From Chloroflexota bacterium (GTDB lineage: Bacteria > Chloroflexota > Limnocylindria > Limnocylindrales > CSP1-4): a stretch of DNA of 6,620 bases. The stretch lies in assembly GCA_021789355.1 (NCBI GenBank), contig JAJYJR010000335.1:1-6620 (forward strand). The letters run 5' to 3'. Under the pieces are notes generated by a model. It was not told where the DNA came from. It saw nothing but the letters and a program-made list of their open reading frames with translations, and did no database searches. Position numbers and translations under genes: made by a program. Below are positions 1-5,324 of this stretch, one piece after another (position 1 is the stretch's first letter; each line of letters starts with the position of its first letter).

Positions 1-1
1 G

Positions 2-148
2 GCGTGCGGTGCCCGGGGGATTCGGGTCGCCCACGACACGGACGTCGAGGAAGCGGTCGCGTCGGCGCTGGCCGACCGCGGCGTCGTGCTGGTCCACCTC
101 CTGACCGACCCGCGCGCGATCAGCGTCGACTCGACACTGCCCGGGTAG
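2..148 (+). CDS. C-terminal fragment of a probable thiamine-diphosphate-dependent enzyme (acetolactate synthase-like)
   Basis: Frame 2 is open from the left edge to the TAG at 146-148, giving 48 codons of a gene that begins outside the window. The visible tail reads GIRVAHDTDVEEAVASAL, then a hydrophobic strand (VVLVHLLTDP) and ends in RAISVDSTLPG. This order (Gly-x-x-V, an acidic helix, 'A..AL', a strand ending in DP, then a short I-S-x tail) is how the C-terminal pyrophosphate-binding domain of acetolactate synthase-like, TPP-dependent enzymes ends. In the family that domain binds thiamine diphosphate and Mg2+ for decarboxylation or ligation of 2-oxo acids, but none of the cofactor-binding residues lie in the visible part. 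The substrate cannot be told. The gene converges on the phosphatase gene with a 2-bp gap and no visible terminator between them. The reading frame is convincing; the family call is moderate. Confidence 0.6.
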   Translation, partial: ACGARGIRVAHDTDVEEAVASALADRGVVLVHLLTDPRAISVDSTLPG

Positions 149-150
149 CG

Positions 151-990
151 TCAGCCGGGGCCGGCCGCCCGGAACAGCTCCAGCAGGCGCTCGTGGTGGC
201 GGGCGGGTGCCGCAACGATCCCGATCGACGTCGCGGGCCGTGACAGGTCGAACCAGGGCTCGCCGCGGGTGGTCGTGACCAGGACCCCGCCCTCCTCGGC
301 GATCAGGCCCGCCGCGGCGACGTCCCAGTTCGACATCCCCGTGGGGTGCACGCACGCGTCGAACCGGCCGGCCGCGGCGTACGAGAGCTCGAGCGCCGAC
401 GACCCGAGGTGGCGGGCGGCCCGGACGCTCCGTCGCAGGTCTCCCAGGTCGGAGCGCCAGTCGCGCGGCGCGTACCCCAGGGCGATCACGCAATCGTCCA
501 GCGCGGGCTTGTCCGGGTTGCGGATCGGGCGGCCGTTGAGGCGGGCGCCGCGGCCGCGGATGGCCGTGAAGAGCTCGTCCCGTACCGGATCCAGCACCAC
601 GCCCACGGCGGGCTCACCGTCGACGGAGAGCGCGATGCTGACCGAGAAGATCGGCACCGCGTTGGCGTAGTTCACCGTGCCGTCGAGGGGATCCACGATC
701 CAGGCGCGACCGGCACCGGCCGTCGGGGCGTCGCCCGCCGCCGTGGCGTGCTCGCCGGATTCCTCCGCGAGGATCGCGTCGCCCGGGAACGAACGCCGGA
801 TCGCATCGATGATGAGCCGTTCCGACAGGTGGTCGACTTCGGTGACCACGTCGCGAGCGCTCTTGCGACGGATCTCCCGGACCCTCCCGAGCCGCTCGAG
901 CTGGACCTGGCCCGCAAGGCGCGCCGCGGTCGTCGCGACGCTGATCGCGAGGGCGGCGTCGGCGGGGGACAGGTTCCGGAGGTGGGCCAC
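151..990 (-). CDS. Inositol monophosphatase family protein
   Basis: A 279-residue protein, the usual length for the Mg2+-dependent inositol monophosphatase family. These cytosolic enzymes dephosphorylate myo-inositol 1-phosphate; relatives act on fructose 1,6-bisphosphate, histidinol phosphate or PAP. All catalytic motifs are intact: DVVTEVD at about 47-53, AEES at 75-78 (Glu76), WIVDPLDGTVNY at 97-108 (Asp100, Asp103) and SNWDVAAAG at 220-228 (Asp223). These match the metal ligands Glu70, Asp90, Asp93 and Asp220 of the human enzyme. The start is GTG at 990-988. An in-frame TAG at 1002-1000 limits any extension, and the ATG at 998-996 is in another frame. No Shine-Dalgarno precedes the GTG, but a TAGAAT hexamer lies 6 nt upstream, so the message may be leaderless. 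The gene stands alone on its strand, so context does not identify the substrate. The family is near certain; inositol specificity versus HisN-, SuhB- or CysQ-like activity is open. Confidence 0.93.
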   Translation of the reverse strand: MAHLRNLSPADAALAISVATTAARLAGQVQLERLGRVREIRRKSARDVVTEVDHLSERLIIDAIRRSFPGDAILAEESGEHATAAGDAPTAGAGRAWIVDPLDGTVNYANAVPIFSVSIALSVDGEPAVGVVLDPVRDELFTAIRGRGARLNGRPIRNPDKPALDDCVIALGYAPRDWRSDLGDLRRSVRAARHLGSSALELSYAAAGRFDACVHPTGMSNWDVAAAGLIAEEGGVLVTTTRGEPWFDLSRPATSIGIVAAPARHHERLLELFRAAGPG

Positions 991-996
991 GACCGC

Positions 997-1002
997 ATTC
1001 TA
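997..1002 (-). promoter_or_regulatory. Candidate -10 element for the inositol monophosphatase gene
   Basis: On the minus strand 1002-997 reads TAGAAT, five of six matches to the TATAAT consensus. It is one of the few AT-rich spots in this region. Its 3' end is 6 nt from the GTG at 990, which would put transcription initiation at or within a base or two of the start codon. A weak -35-like GCGACC lies 18 nt upstream at 1026-1021, inside the second 16-bp repeat. This is pattern matching only; spacing and composition support it. Confidence 0.5.
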
Positions 1003-1049
1003 TGGGTCACCCGGTCCATGGGTCGCCCGGTCCATGGGTCGCCCGGCCC
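1002..1049. repeat. Three tandem copies of a 16-bp repeat between divergent genes
   Basis: Units lie at 1002-1017, 1018-1033 and 1034-1049, with consensus ATGGGTCGCCCGGTCC. Copy 1 differs from copy 2 by one base (A for G at unit position 8), and copy 3 differs from copy 2 by one base (C for T at position 14). A degenerate fourth start (ATG) follows at 1050. The array occupies most of the 77-bp gap between the minus-strand phosphatase and the plus-strand ABC operon, so it lies in or next to both promoters. Each unit begins with ATG, and because 16 is not a multiple of three these ATGs fall in rotating frames. It could be a regulator-binding array or simply a replication-slippage tandem repeat. 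Confidence 0.9.
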
Positions 1050-1067
1050 ATGTGCCGGGTTGCGTCA

Positions 1068-2045
1068 ATGCCCCATCCTGAGCGGGTGCCCCTGATCGCC
1101 ACCGACCGCCTCACCAGGCGATACCCTGGCGTGACCGCCCTCGACGGCGTGACGCTCTCGCTCGACGGCGGGATCGTCGGGCTGGTCGGCGCGAATGGCG
1201 CGGGCAAGTCAACCCTGCTGAAGGTGCTGCTGGGCCTCGTACGGGCGACCTCCGGCCACGCCGCCGTGCTGGGCCTGGACACCGCGACCCACGGGAGCGA
1301 GATCCGGCAGCGCGTGGGGTACATGCCGGAGCACGACTGCCTGCCGCCCGACGTCGGCGCCGCCGACTTCGTGGCCCACATGGCGCGCATGAGCGGTCTG
1401 CCCGCGGGGGCGGCCCGGGAGCGGTCGGCCGAGACGCTCCGGCACGTCGGCCTCTACGAGGAGCGGTACCGCGCCATCGGTGGGTACTCGACCGGGATGC
1501 GCCAGCGCGTCAAGCTCGCCCAGGCGCTCGTCCACGATCCGTGCCTGCTGCTCCTCGACGAGCCGACCGCCGGCCTGGACCCGGCCGGGCGCGAGGAGAT
1601 GCTCGCGCTCGTCCGCCGGATCGGGACAGAGTTCGGCATCGCGATCGTCATGGCGTCGCACCTCCTGGGGGAGGTGGAGCGCGTCTGCGACCACCTGGTC
1701 GCGATCGACGCCGGCAGGCTGATCCGGTCCGCGCCGCTGGCCCAGTTCACGGCGCTGACCCGCGTCCTCACCGTCGAGGTCGAGGAGGGCGCCGATCGGC
1801 TGGCGGAGGCGCTGGGCCGGTTCGGGCGCACGGCGCACCACGAGGGCCGGCTGGTGCTGGTGGACCTCGACGGCCCTCCGCTCTACGACCTGGTACGCGA
1901 CCTGGTGGTGGAGCTCGGCCTGCCGCTCGCCCGCATCGAGCAGGGGCGGCACCAGCTCGAGGACCTGTTCCGGACGGTCGAGGACCCCGGGATGGCCCCC
2001 GAGGCGGCGAAGGAGCCAGAGGCGGCGAAGGAGCCGGCACGGTGA
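1068..2045 (+). CDS. ABC transporter ATP-binding protein (ABC-2 exporter type), first of pair
   Basis: A nucleotide-binding subunit of 325 residues that would drive an ABC-2 type exporter at the inner face of the membrane. From the ATG at 1068, Walker A GANGAGKST is at 41-49, the signature YSTGMRQR starts at 140, Walker B LLLLDEPTAGLD has Asp164/Glu165, and the H-loop is MASH with His198. The 'YS-x-GM-x-QR' signature in place of LSGGQ is usual in the CcmA/NatA/DrrA-like subfamily. After the ATPase core there are about 100 extra residues ending in a charged tail with two EAAKEP units. An upstream in-frame ATG at 1002 would read through the tandem repeats into a non-conserved leader and is unlikely; ATG 1050 and GTG 1086 are alternatives. 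No strong Shine-Dalgarno marks any of them, so the start is uncertain by several residues. It overlaps the downstream permease by 4 nt. The substrate is unknown. Confidence 0.92.
   Translation: MPHPERVPLIATDRLTRRYPGVTALDGVTLSLDGGIVGLVGANGAGKSTLLKVLLGLVRATSGHAAVLGLDTATHGSEIRQRVGYMPEHDCLPPDVGAADFVAHMARMSGLPAGAARERSAETLRHVGLYEERYRAIGGYSTGMRQRVKLAQALVHDPCLLLLDEPTAGLDPAGREEMLALVRRIGTEFGIAIVMASHLLGEVERVCDHLVAIDAGRLIRSAPLAQFTALTRVLTVEVEEGADRLAEALGRFGRTAHHEGRLVLVDLDGPPLYDLVRDLVVELGLPLARIEQGRHQLEDLFRTVEDPGMAPEAAKEPEAAKEPAR
2001..2036 (+). repeat. 18-bp direct duplication at the 3' end of the first ATPase gene
   Basis: Two adjacent 18-bp units, 2001-2018 and 2019-2036, differ only in their last base (A versus G). 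In frame they encode EAAKEP twice near the C-terminus of the first ATPase. Each unit contains AAGGAG (2010-2015 and 2028-2033). The second copy sits at ribosome-binding distance from the downstream GTG at 2042. Confidence 0.9.
2028..2033 (+). promoter_or_regulatory. Shine-Dalgarno AAGGAG that fixes the start of the first permease
   Basis: AAGGAG lies 8 nt before the GTG at 2042, near-ideal spacing, and lies inside the coding sequence of the upstream ATPase. It favours GTG 2042 over the ATG at 2051, which would be 17 nt away. Confidence 0.75.
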
Positions 2046-2980
2046 GCCCGATGGGCGGCCAGCCCCTGCCCGGCCCCACCGTGTCCGGCGCGGGCCCCAC
2101 CGTCGCCACGTCTGCCGGCGGCAGCATCTACGACCTCGGGTACCAGCACTACGACGGGCGCCGCCTGGGGCGCGTCTACGCGTTCCGCTCGCTCTACACG
2201 CACGGTCTCGCCGCGGCGTTCGGCATCGGCCGGAGCGCGCGCTCGAAGGTCGTCCCGATGGGGCTGTTCGCGATCGTGCTCGTCCCGGCGATCGTCGAGC
2301 TCGGCATCAGCGCGCTCGCCGGCGACCTGCTGCAGCCGGTCCGGATCGAGAACTACTTCTCGCTGGTCGGCACCGTGATGCTCCTGTTCTGCGCGGCGGT
2401 GGCCCCGGAGCTGGTGGGACGCGACCAGCGGAACCACGTCCTGTCGCTGTACTTCACGCGGGCGCTGGAGCGGCGCGACTATGCACTCGCGAAGTTCGCC
2501 GCGCTGCTCACCGCGATGCTGCTGATCGCGCTCGTCCCCGAGATCGTCCTGTACGTGGGAAGCGCGCTCGTGCGCCCCGACCCGATCGGCTACCTGCGCG
2601 ATCACCTGGACCAGCCGGGACCCATGCTCGCGAGCGCGCTCGTGACCTCGGTCCAGGTCTCGACGGTCGCCCTCGCGATCGCCGCCCTCACCCCGCGACG
2701 GGCCTACGCGACCGGGGGGATCGTCGCGTTCTGGTTCATCGCAGACGGGCTCGGCACGCTGATCGCGTCGGCGGGCCAGAGCGACTGGACCCGCTACGGC
2801 GTCCTGCTGAGCCCATCGCTCATGGGGGACGGTGCCGTCAACTGGTTCTTCGGCAGCGCTGGCGACGCCATCCTCCGGCGGGCCGACCTTCCGGGGTGGT
2901 GGTACGTGATCGCCGCCGTCGCCCTCGCGACCGCGGCCGGAGCCATCGTGCTGCGGCGCTACGCGAGGATCGCCGCGTGA
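2042..2980 (+). CDS. ABC-2 type transporter permease with N-terminal YDLGYxxYDGxRLGR motif
   Basis: A 312-residue integral membrane protein, probably the membrane subunit partnered with the adjacent ATPase. It starts at the GTG overlapping the previous stop (GTGA) and has a good AAGGAG Shine-Dalgarno. The first 27 residues are rich in Gly, Pro and Ser and look disordered. Residues 30-44 read YDLGYQHYDGRRLGR, a pre-membrane motif that I recall from actinobacterial-type ABC-2 permeases. About six hydrophobic segments follow, near 70-92, 105-125, 150-176, 190-212, 217-239 and 285-305. The stretch after the second segment (GRDQRNHVLSLYFTRALERRDYALAKF, 126-152, in two parts GRDQRNHVLSLYF and TRALERRDYALAKF) matches the cytosolic coupling region of ABC-2 permeases, in which an acidic/Gly motif is followed by an Arg-containing 'R..y.laK' motif. 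It is flanked by two ATPases, so it may pair with either. The transported substrate is unknown. Confidence 0.88.
   Translation: MSPMGGQPLPGPTVSGAGPTVATSAGGSIYDLGYQHYDGRRLGRVYAFRSLYTHGLAAAFGIGRSARSKVVPMGLFAIVLVPAIVELGISALAGDLLQPVRIENYFSLVGTVMLLFCAAVAPELVGRDQRNHVLSLYFTRALERRDYALAKFAALLTAMLLIALVPEIVLYVGSALVRPDPIGYLRDHLDQPGPMLASALVTSVQVSTVALAIAALTPRRAYATGGIVAFWFIADGLGTLIASAGQSDWTRYGVLLSPSLMGDGAVNWFFGSAGDAILRRADLPGWWYVIAAVALATAAGAIVLRRYARIAA
2965..2968 (+). promoter_or_regulatory. Shine-Dalgarno for the second ATPase
   Basis: GAGG, 8 nt before the GTG at 2977, lies within the last codons of the permease. It supports the 4-nt overlapping GTG start over any upstream start in the same open frame. 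Confidence 0.6.
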
Positions 2981-3942
2981 GCGACCGCCGGCCGCTCTGG
3001 GCTCCCACGCCGGCACCGGCGGAGGTGGTCGACGCGCCGCTCGCGGCCGTGCACGTGGCGCGCTGGTACGGGAACGTGGTCGCGGTGAACGACGTCACCT
3101 TCGGCATCGGCGCGGGCGTCACCGGACTGCTGGGCCCGAACGGGGCAGGCAAGTCGACTCTGCTCCACATGCTGGCCGGGCTGCTCGCCCCCTCCAGCGG
3201 ACAGGTGCTGGTCCGGGGTCGCCCGGCCGGCCGGGATCCCGCCGTCTACCGCCAGCTCGGACTGGCGCCGGAGCGCGATGCGGCGTACGACTTCCTGACC
3301 GGGCGGGAGTTCGCGCTGCTCTCGGCCCGCCTCGCACGCCTTCCCGACCCGGGCGGGGCCGCGCGCCGGGCGATCGCGCTGGTCGACCTGGAGGGCGCCG
3401 CGGACCGCGCGATTGGGGGATACTCGAAGGGGATGCGTCAGCGCGTGAAGCTCGCGGCGGCGCTCGTCCACGATCCACCGATCTTGCTGCTCGACGAGCC
3501 GTTCAACGGCATGGACCCCCGGCAGCGGCTGCACATGATGGACCTGCTCAACCGCATGGCGTCGGAAGGGCGCGTGATCCTCTTCTCGTCGCACATCCTC
3601 GAGGAGGTCGAGAGGCTGGCGCAGCAGGTGCTGGTGATGGTGGCGGGCCGGCTCGCCGCCGCGGGCGACTACCGGGCCCTGCGGCGCCTCATGACCGATC
3701 GCCCGCACACGTTCCGGCTGCACACGAGCGACGACCGCGCCATGGCGGCCTGGCTCGTCATGGAGGCCCCGGTACTGGGCGTGCAGCTCGGCGACGACGC
3801 CCTGGACGTGCGCGCGGCCGACTATGGCTCGTTCACCGGAATCGTGGCCCGGGTGGCGCAGCGGGCGGGCGTGTCCCTGTACGAACTCCGGCCGACCGAT
3901 GAGACCCTCGAGTCGGTCTTCAGCTACCTGGTTGGGCGCTGA
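2977..3942 (+). CDS. ABC transporter ATP-binding protein (ABC-2 exporter type), second of pair
   Basis: A 321-residue ATPase subunit, a paralogue of the first ATPase in this operon with the same architecture. Walker A GPNGAGKST is at 53-61, the signature YSKGMRQR starts at 149, Walker B ILLLDEPFNGMD has Asp173/Glu174, and the H-loop SSH ends at His206. About 100 residues follow the core, as in exporter-type ATPases whose C-terminal domain contacts the permease. The N-terminal 20 residues are Pro/Ala-rich and precede the first beta strand. The GTG start overlaps the permease stop by 4 nt (GTGA) and has a GAGG Shine-Dalgarno. The D-loop region differs from that of the first ATPase (FNGMDP instead of TAGLDP), so the two would give a slightly asymmetric pair if they form a heterodimer. 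That pairing is inference from operon structure. The substrate is unknown. Confidence 0.92.
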   Translation: MSDRRPLWAPTPAPAEVVDAPLAAVHVARWYGNVVAVNDVTFGIGAGVTGLLGPNGAGKSTLLHMLAGLLAPSSGQVLVRGRPAGRDPAVYRQLGLAPERDAAYDFLTGREFALLSARLARLPDPGGAARRAIALVDLEGAADRAIGGYSKGMRQRVKLAAALVHDPPILLLDEPFNGMDPRQRLHMMDLLNRMASEGRVILFSSHILEEVERLAQQVLVMVAGRLAAAGDYRALRRLMTDRPHTFRLHTSDDRAMAAWLVMEAPVLGVQLGDDALDVRAADYGSFTGIVARVAQRAGVSLYELRPTDETLESVFSYLVGR

Positions 3943-4688
3943 TGGGCCGCGACGGCATCCTCCGCCAGCTCGTGGTGCTGACCGCTCGCCAGGCGCTCGG
4001 GCGCCGGCGGATGCTCCTCGCGGTGCTCGCCGGGTGTGCGCCGATCCTGGTGTCGGCCATCTACCGGATCGCGGGAGGCCTGGAGTACGAGAGCTGGACC
4101 GCGGGGCTGCTCGACAACCTCGTGATCGCCACGCTGCTGCCGCTGGTCGCCCTGATCTTCGGCACGTCCGTCCTCGGTAGCGAGGTGGAGGACGGCACCC
4201 TCGTCTACCTGCTCGTCCGCCCGATCGCGCGCTGGCAGATCGTGCTCGCCAAGCTGGCCGTGGCCGCCGTCTCCACCGCGGCGATCATCGGGGCCTCGGC
4301 CGTCATCGCGACCCTGATCTCCCTCCCCGGCGCCGCCGGACCCGGGACCGCGGGTGCCGCCCTCGCCGGTGTCGCCTGGGGCGCGCTCATCTACACGTCG
4401 ATCGCCCTGGCGCTGAGCCTCGTGACGGGCCACGCGCTGATCGTCGGGCTCGCCTACGTGTACATCTGGGAGGGCGTCGTCGCCGGCCTGTTCACGGGTA
4501 CCCGGCTGATCAGCGTCCACCAGTACGTGCTGGGCGTCGCGGCGGCGCTCGACCCGACGCAGCCGTCGCTGCTGCCGTGGCACCTCGACCTGGCGGCCTC
4601 GCTGGAGCTGGGCGCCGTGGTGGCCGTGGGCGCGACGCTCATCGCGATCCGGCGGCTGGCGCGCTTCGAGGTGGCCGAGCGCGGGTGA
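3942..4688 (+). CDS. ABC-2 type transporter permease, second of pair
   Basis: A 248-residue membrane protein with six predicted helices, near 24-43, 57-80, 101-127, 137-160, 164-187 and 213-236. Between helices 2 and 3 is the classic ABC-2 permease signature: GSEVEDGT at 79-86 followed by LLVRPIAR at 90-97 and a Lys ('LAKL'). In this family that segment is the cytosolic coupling helix facing the ATPase. The ATG shares one base with the previous stop (TGATG), so translation is probably by termination-reinitiation; no strong Shine-Dalgarno is seen. It is shorter than the first permease, lacks its N-terminal DLGY motif, and shows no obvious sequence match beyond the general fold. The two permeases therefore look like distinct subfamilies rather than a recent duplication. 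It ends the four-gene operon and faces a convergent gene 18 bp away. The substrate is unknown. Confidence 0.88.
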   Translation: MGRDGILRQLVVLTARQALGRRRMLLAVLAGCAPILVSAIYRIAGGLEYESWTAGLLDNLVIATLLPLVALIFGTSVLGSEVEDGTLVYLLVRPIARWQIVLAKLAVAAVSTAAIIGASAVIATLISLPGAAGPGTAGAALAGVAWGALIYTSIALALSLVTGHALIVGLAYVYIWEGVVAGLFTGTRLISVHQYVLGVAAALDPTQPSLLPWHLDLAASLELGAVVAVGATLIAIRRLARFEVAERG

Positions 4689-4706
4689 CGGGCGCCGGGC
4701 GGCGGG

Positions 4707-5210
4707 TCAGCGACAGGACGCCGTGAGCCCTCCGAGCGAGTAGGCGCCGGCACTCGGGTCCGGGGCCGGCACGGACGTGGTCACCGTGATCGTCCCGCCG
4801 GCCGGGATCGGCCGCGTCAGGAAGACCGGGTCGTCGGGCCGCAGGACCCCGCCGCGCGACACCTGGCAGGTGGCGGGGCCCTCCTTCGTGCCCCGGTTCG
4901 TCACCTGGATGGCGACGCTCGCCCCGCCGTTCGCGAGGATCGCCTGCCCCACCAGCCGCGAATCGAACGGGCCCACGCCGGCGGTGAGGACCCTGGCGAG
5001 CATCGCGAGCAGGAGCACGCCGATCCCGACCCCGGCCAGCATCGTCGCATGCAGCTGGGTGGCGCTCGGGGCCCCGATGTGCCCGGGGTTGTCCAGCTCG
5101 CACAGCGACACACCGAGCGGCGTGGGGCGGCCACAGCGAACGCATCGATCGTGCGGCCCTGACGCCAGGGTCGGGTCGAGGGCCGTCGCCGGGAGACGCG
5201 GGTCGGGCAT
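4707..5210 (-). CDS. Uncharacterised single-pass membrane protein with Cys-rich zinc-ribbon-like N-terminus
   Basis: A 167-residue protein from the ATG at 5210-5208. Residues 20-54 contain C23-x2-C26, C37 and H44 within a CxxCG...SLC...DNPGH pattern, which could bind zinc as a CCCH knuckle. After this comes TQLH and one hydrophobic helix at about 56-78. The C-terminal part (about 84-167) has alternating strand-like segments with 'VAIQVTNRGT' and 'IPAGGTITVTTSV', like small Ig-fold/CARDB-type modules in secreted proteins. Its two cysteines (C115 and C166, the penultimate residue) could form a disulphide outside the membrane. The topology is therefore probably Cys-knuckle inside and beta domain outside. 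There is no Shine-Dalgarno before the ATG, but TACGCT lies 8 nt upstream, compatible with a leaderless message. It is divergent from the osmoprotectant operon and convergent with the ABC-2 operon. I do not recognise a function. The gene is real on reading frame and domain logic. Confidence 0.8.
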   Translation of the reverse strand: MPDPRLPATALDPTLASGPHDRCVRCGRPTPLGVSLCELDNPGHIGAPSATQLHATMLAGVGIGVLLLAMLARVLTAGVGPFDSRLVGQAILANGGASVAIQVTNRGTKEGPATCQVSRGGVLRPDDPVFLTRPIPAGGTITVTTSVPAPDPSAGAYSLGGLTASCR

Positions 5211-5218
5211 GGGGGAAG

Positions 5219-5224
5219 AGCGTA
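5219..5224 (-). promoter_or_regulatory. Candidate -10 element for the zinc-ribbon membrane protein gene
   Basis: The minus strand at 5224-5219 reads TACGCT, fitting the TANNNT pattern. It sits 8 nt before the ATG at 5210, so transcription would begin at or just before the start codon. No -35 stands out. Support comes from spacing and the absence of a Shine-Dalgarno. Confidence 0.35.
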
Positions 5225-5287
5225 GCGCGAACCCCGCGGCGGCGCGTCCGATCCACCATCGGGCCGTCGCCGGGTCCCCGGGCCCAC

Positions 5288-5309
5288 CGGGTACGATGGT
5301 CGGTACCCG
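5288..5309. promoter_or_regulatory. Inverted repeat over the candidate promoter of the osmoprotectant operon
   Basis: Arms CGGGTAC (5288-5294) and GTACCCG (5303-5309) are perfect 7-bp inverted repeats with an 8-nt spacer. The TACGAT at 5292-5297 is the only plausible plus-strand -10 in the 114-bp divergent gap, and it overlaps the left arm. The arrangement fits a repressor or activator operator. It could also form a small hairpin at the 5' end of a longer transcript. Confidence 0.45.
5292..5297 (+). promoter_or_regulatory. Candidate -10 element for the osmoprotectant operon
   Basis: TACGAT matches TATAAT at four of six positions and lies 27 nt before the GTG at 5325. That would leave a leader of about 20 nt, which still includes the GAGGA Shine-Dalgarno. 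No convincing -35 is visible at 16-18 nt upstream. Confidence 0.35.
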
Positions 5310-5313
5310 CACC

Positions 5314-5318
5314 GAGGA
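5314..5318 (+). promoter_or_regulatory. Shine-Dalgarno for the osmoprotectant ATPase
   Basis: GAGGA, 6 nt before the GTG at 5325. It decides the start, since no other in-frame initiator before the ATPase core has comparable support. Confidence 0.65.
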
Positions 5319-5324
5319 TCGGCA

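Noticed and set aside
146..153. Terminator or regulatory element between the first two convergent genes.
   Set aside because: Only two bases separate the stop codons and no hairpin with a T-run is visible around them.
1002..1052. CRISPR-like array.
   Set aside because: The 16-bp units are directly adjacent with no spacers, and no cas gene is nearby.
1002..1067. Longer N-terminus for the first ATPase starting at ATG 1002.
   Set aside because: It would translate the tandem repeats into a Gly/Pro/His-rich leader unlike ABC ATPases, which normally begin about 10 residues before the first strand.
1485..1508. Non-canonical ABC signature (YSTGMRQR rather than LSGGQ) as a sign of a degenerate ATPase.
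   Set aside because: YS-x-GM-x-QR is common in the ABC-2 exporter ATPase subfamily; all other ATP-binding motifs are intact in both ATPases.
1541..2041. Upstream extension of the first permease frame inside the ATPase gene.
   Set aside because: The extension is Arg/Ala/Gly/Pro-rich shadow sequence, and GTG 2042 has an ideal Shine-Dalgarno and a 4-nt stop-start overlap.
1883..3016. A 377-codon minus-strand open frame antisense to the first permease.
   Set aside because: Composition (Arg, Gly, Asp, Gln, His repeats, no folded-domain pattern) is typical of antisense frames in high-GC DNA; the plus strand carries a convincing membrane protein.
4686..4709. Bidirectional terminator in the 18-bp convergent gap, suggested by TGAC/GTCA arms formed by the two stop codons and a 4-bp CGCC/GGCG stem.
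   Set aside because: Stems are only 4 bp and there is no T-run on either strand; such short matches are expected by chance in GC-rich DNA.
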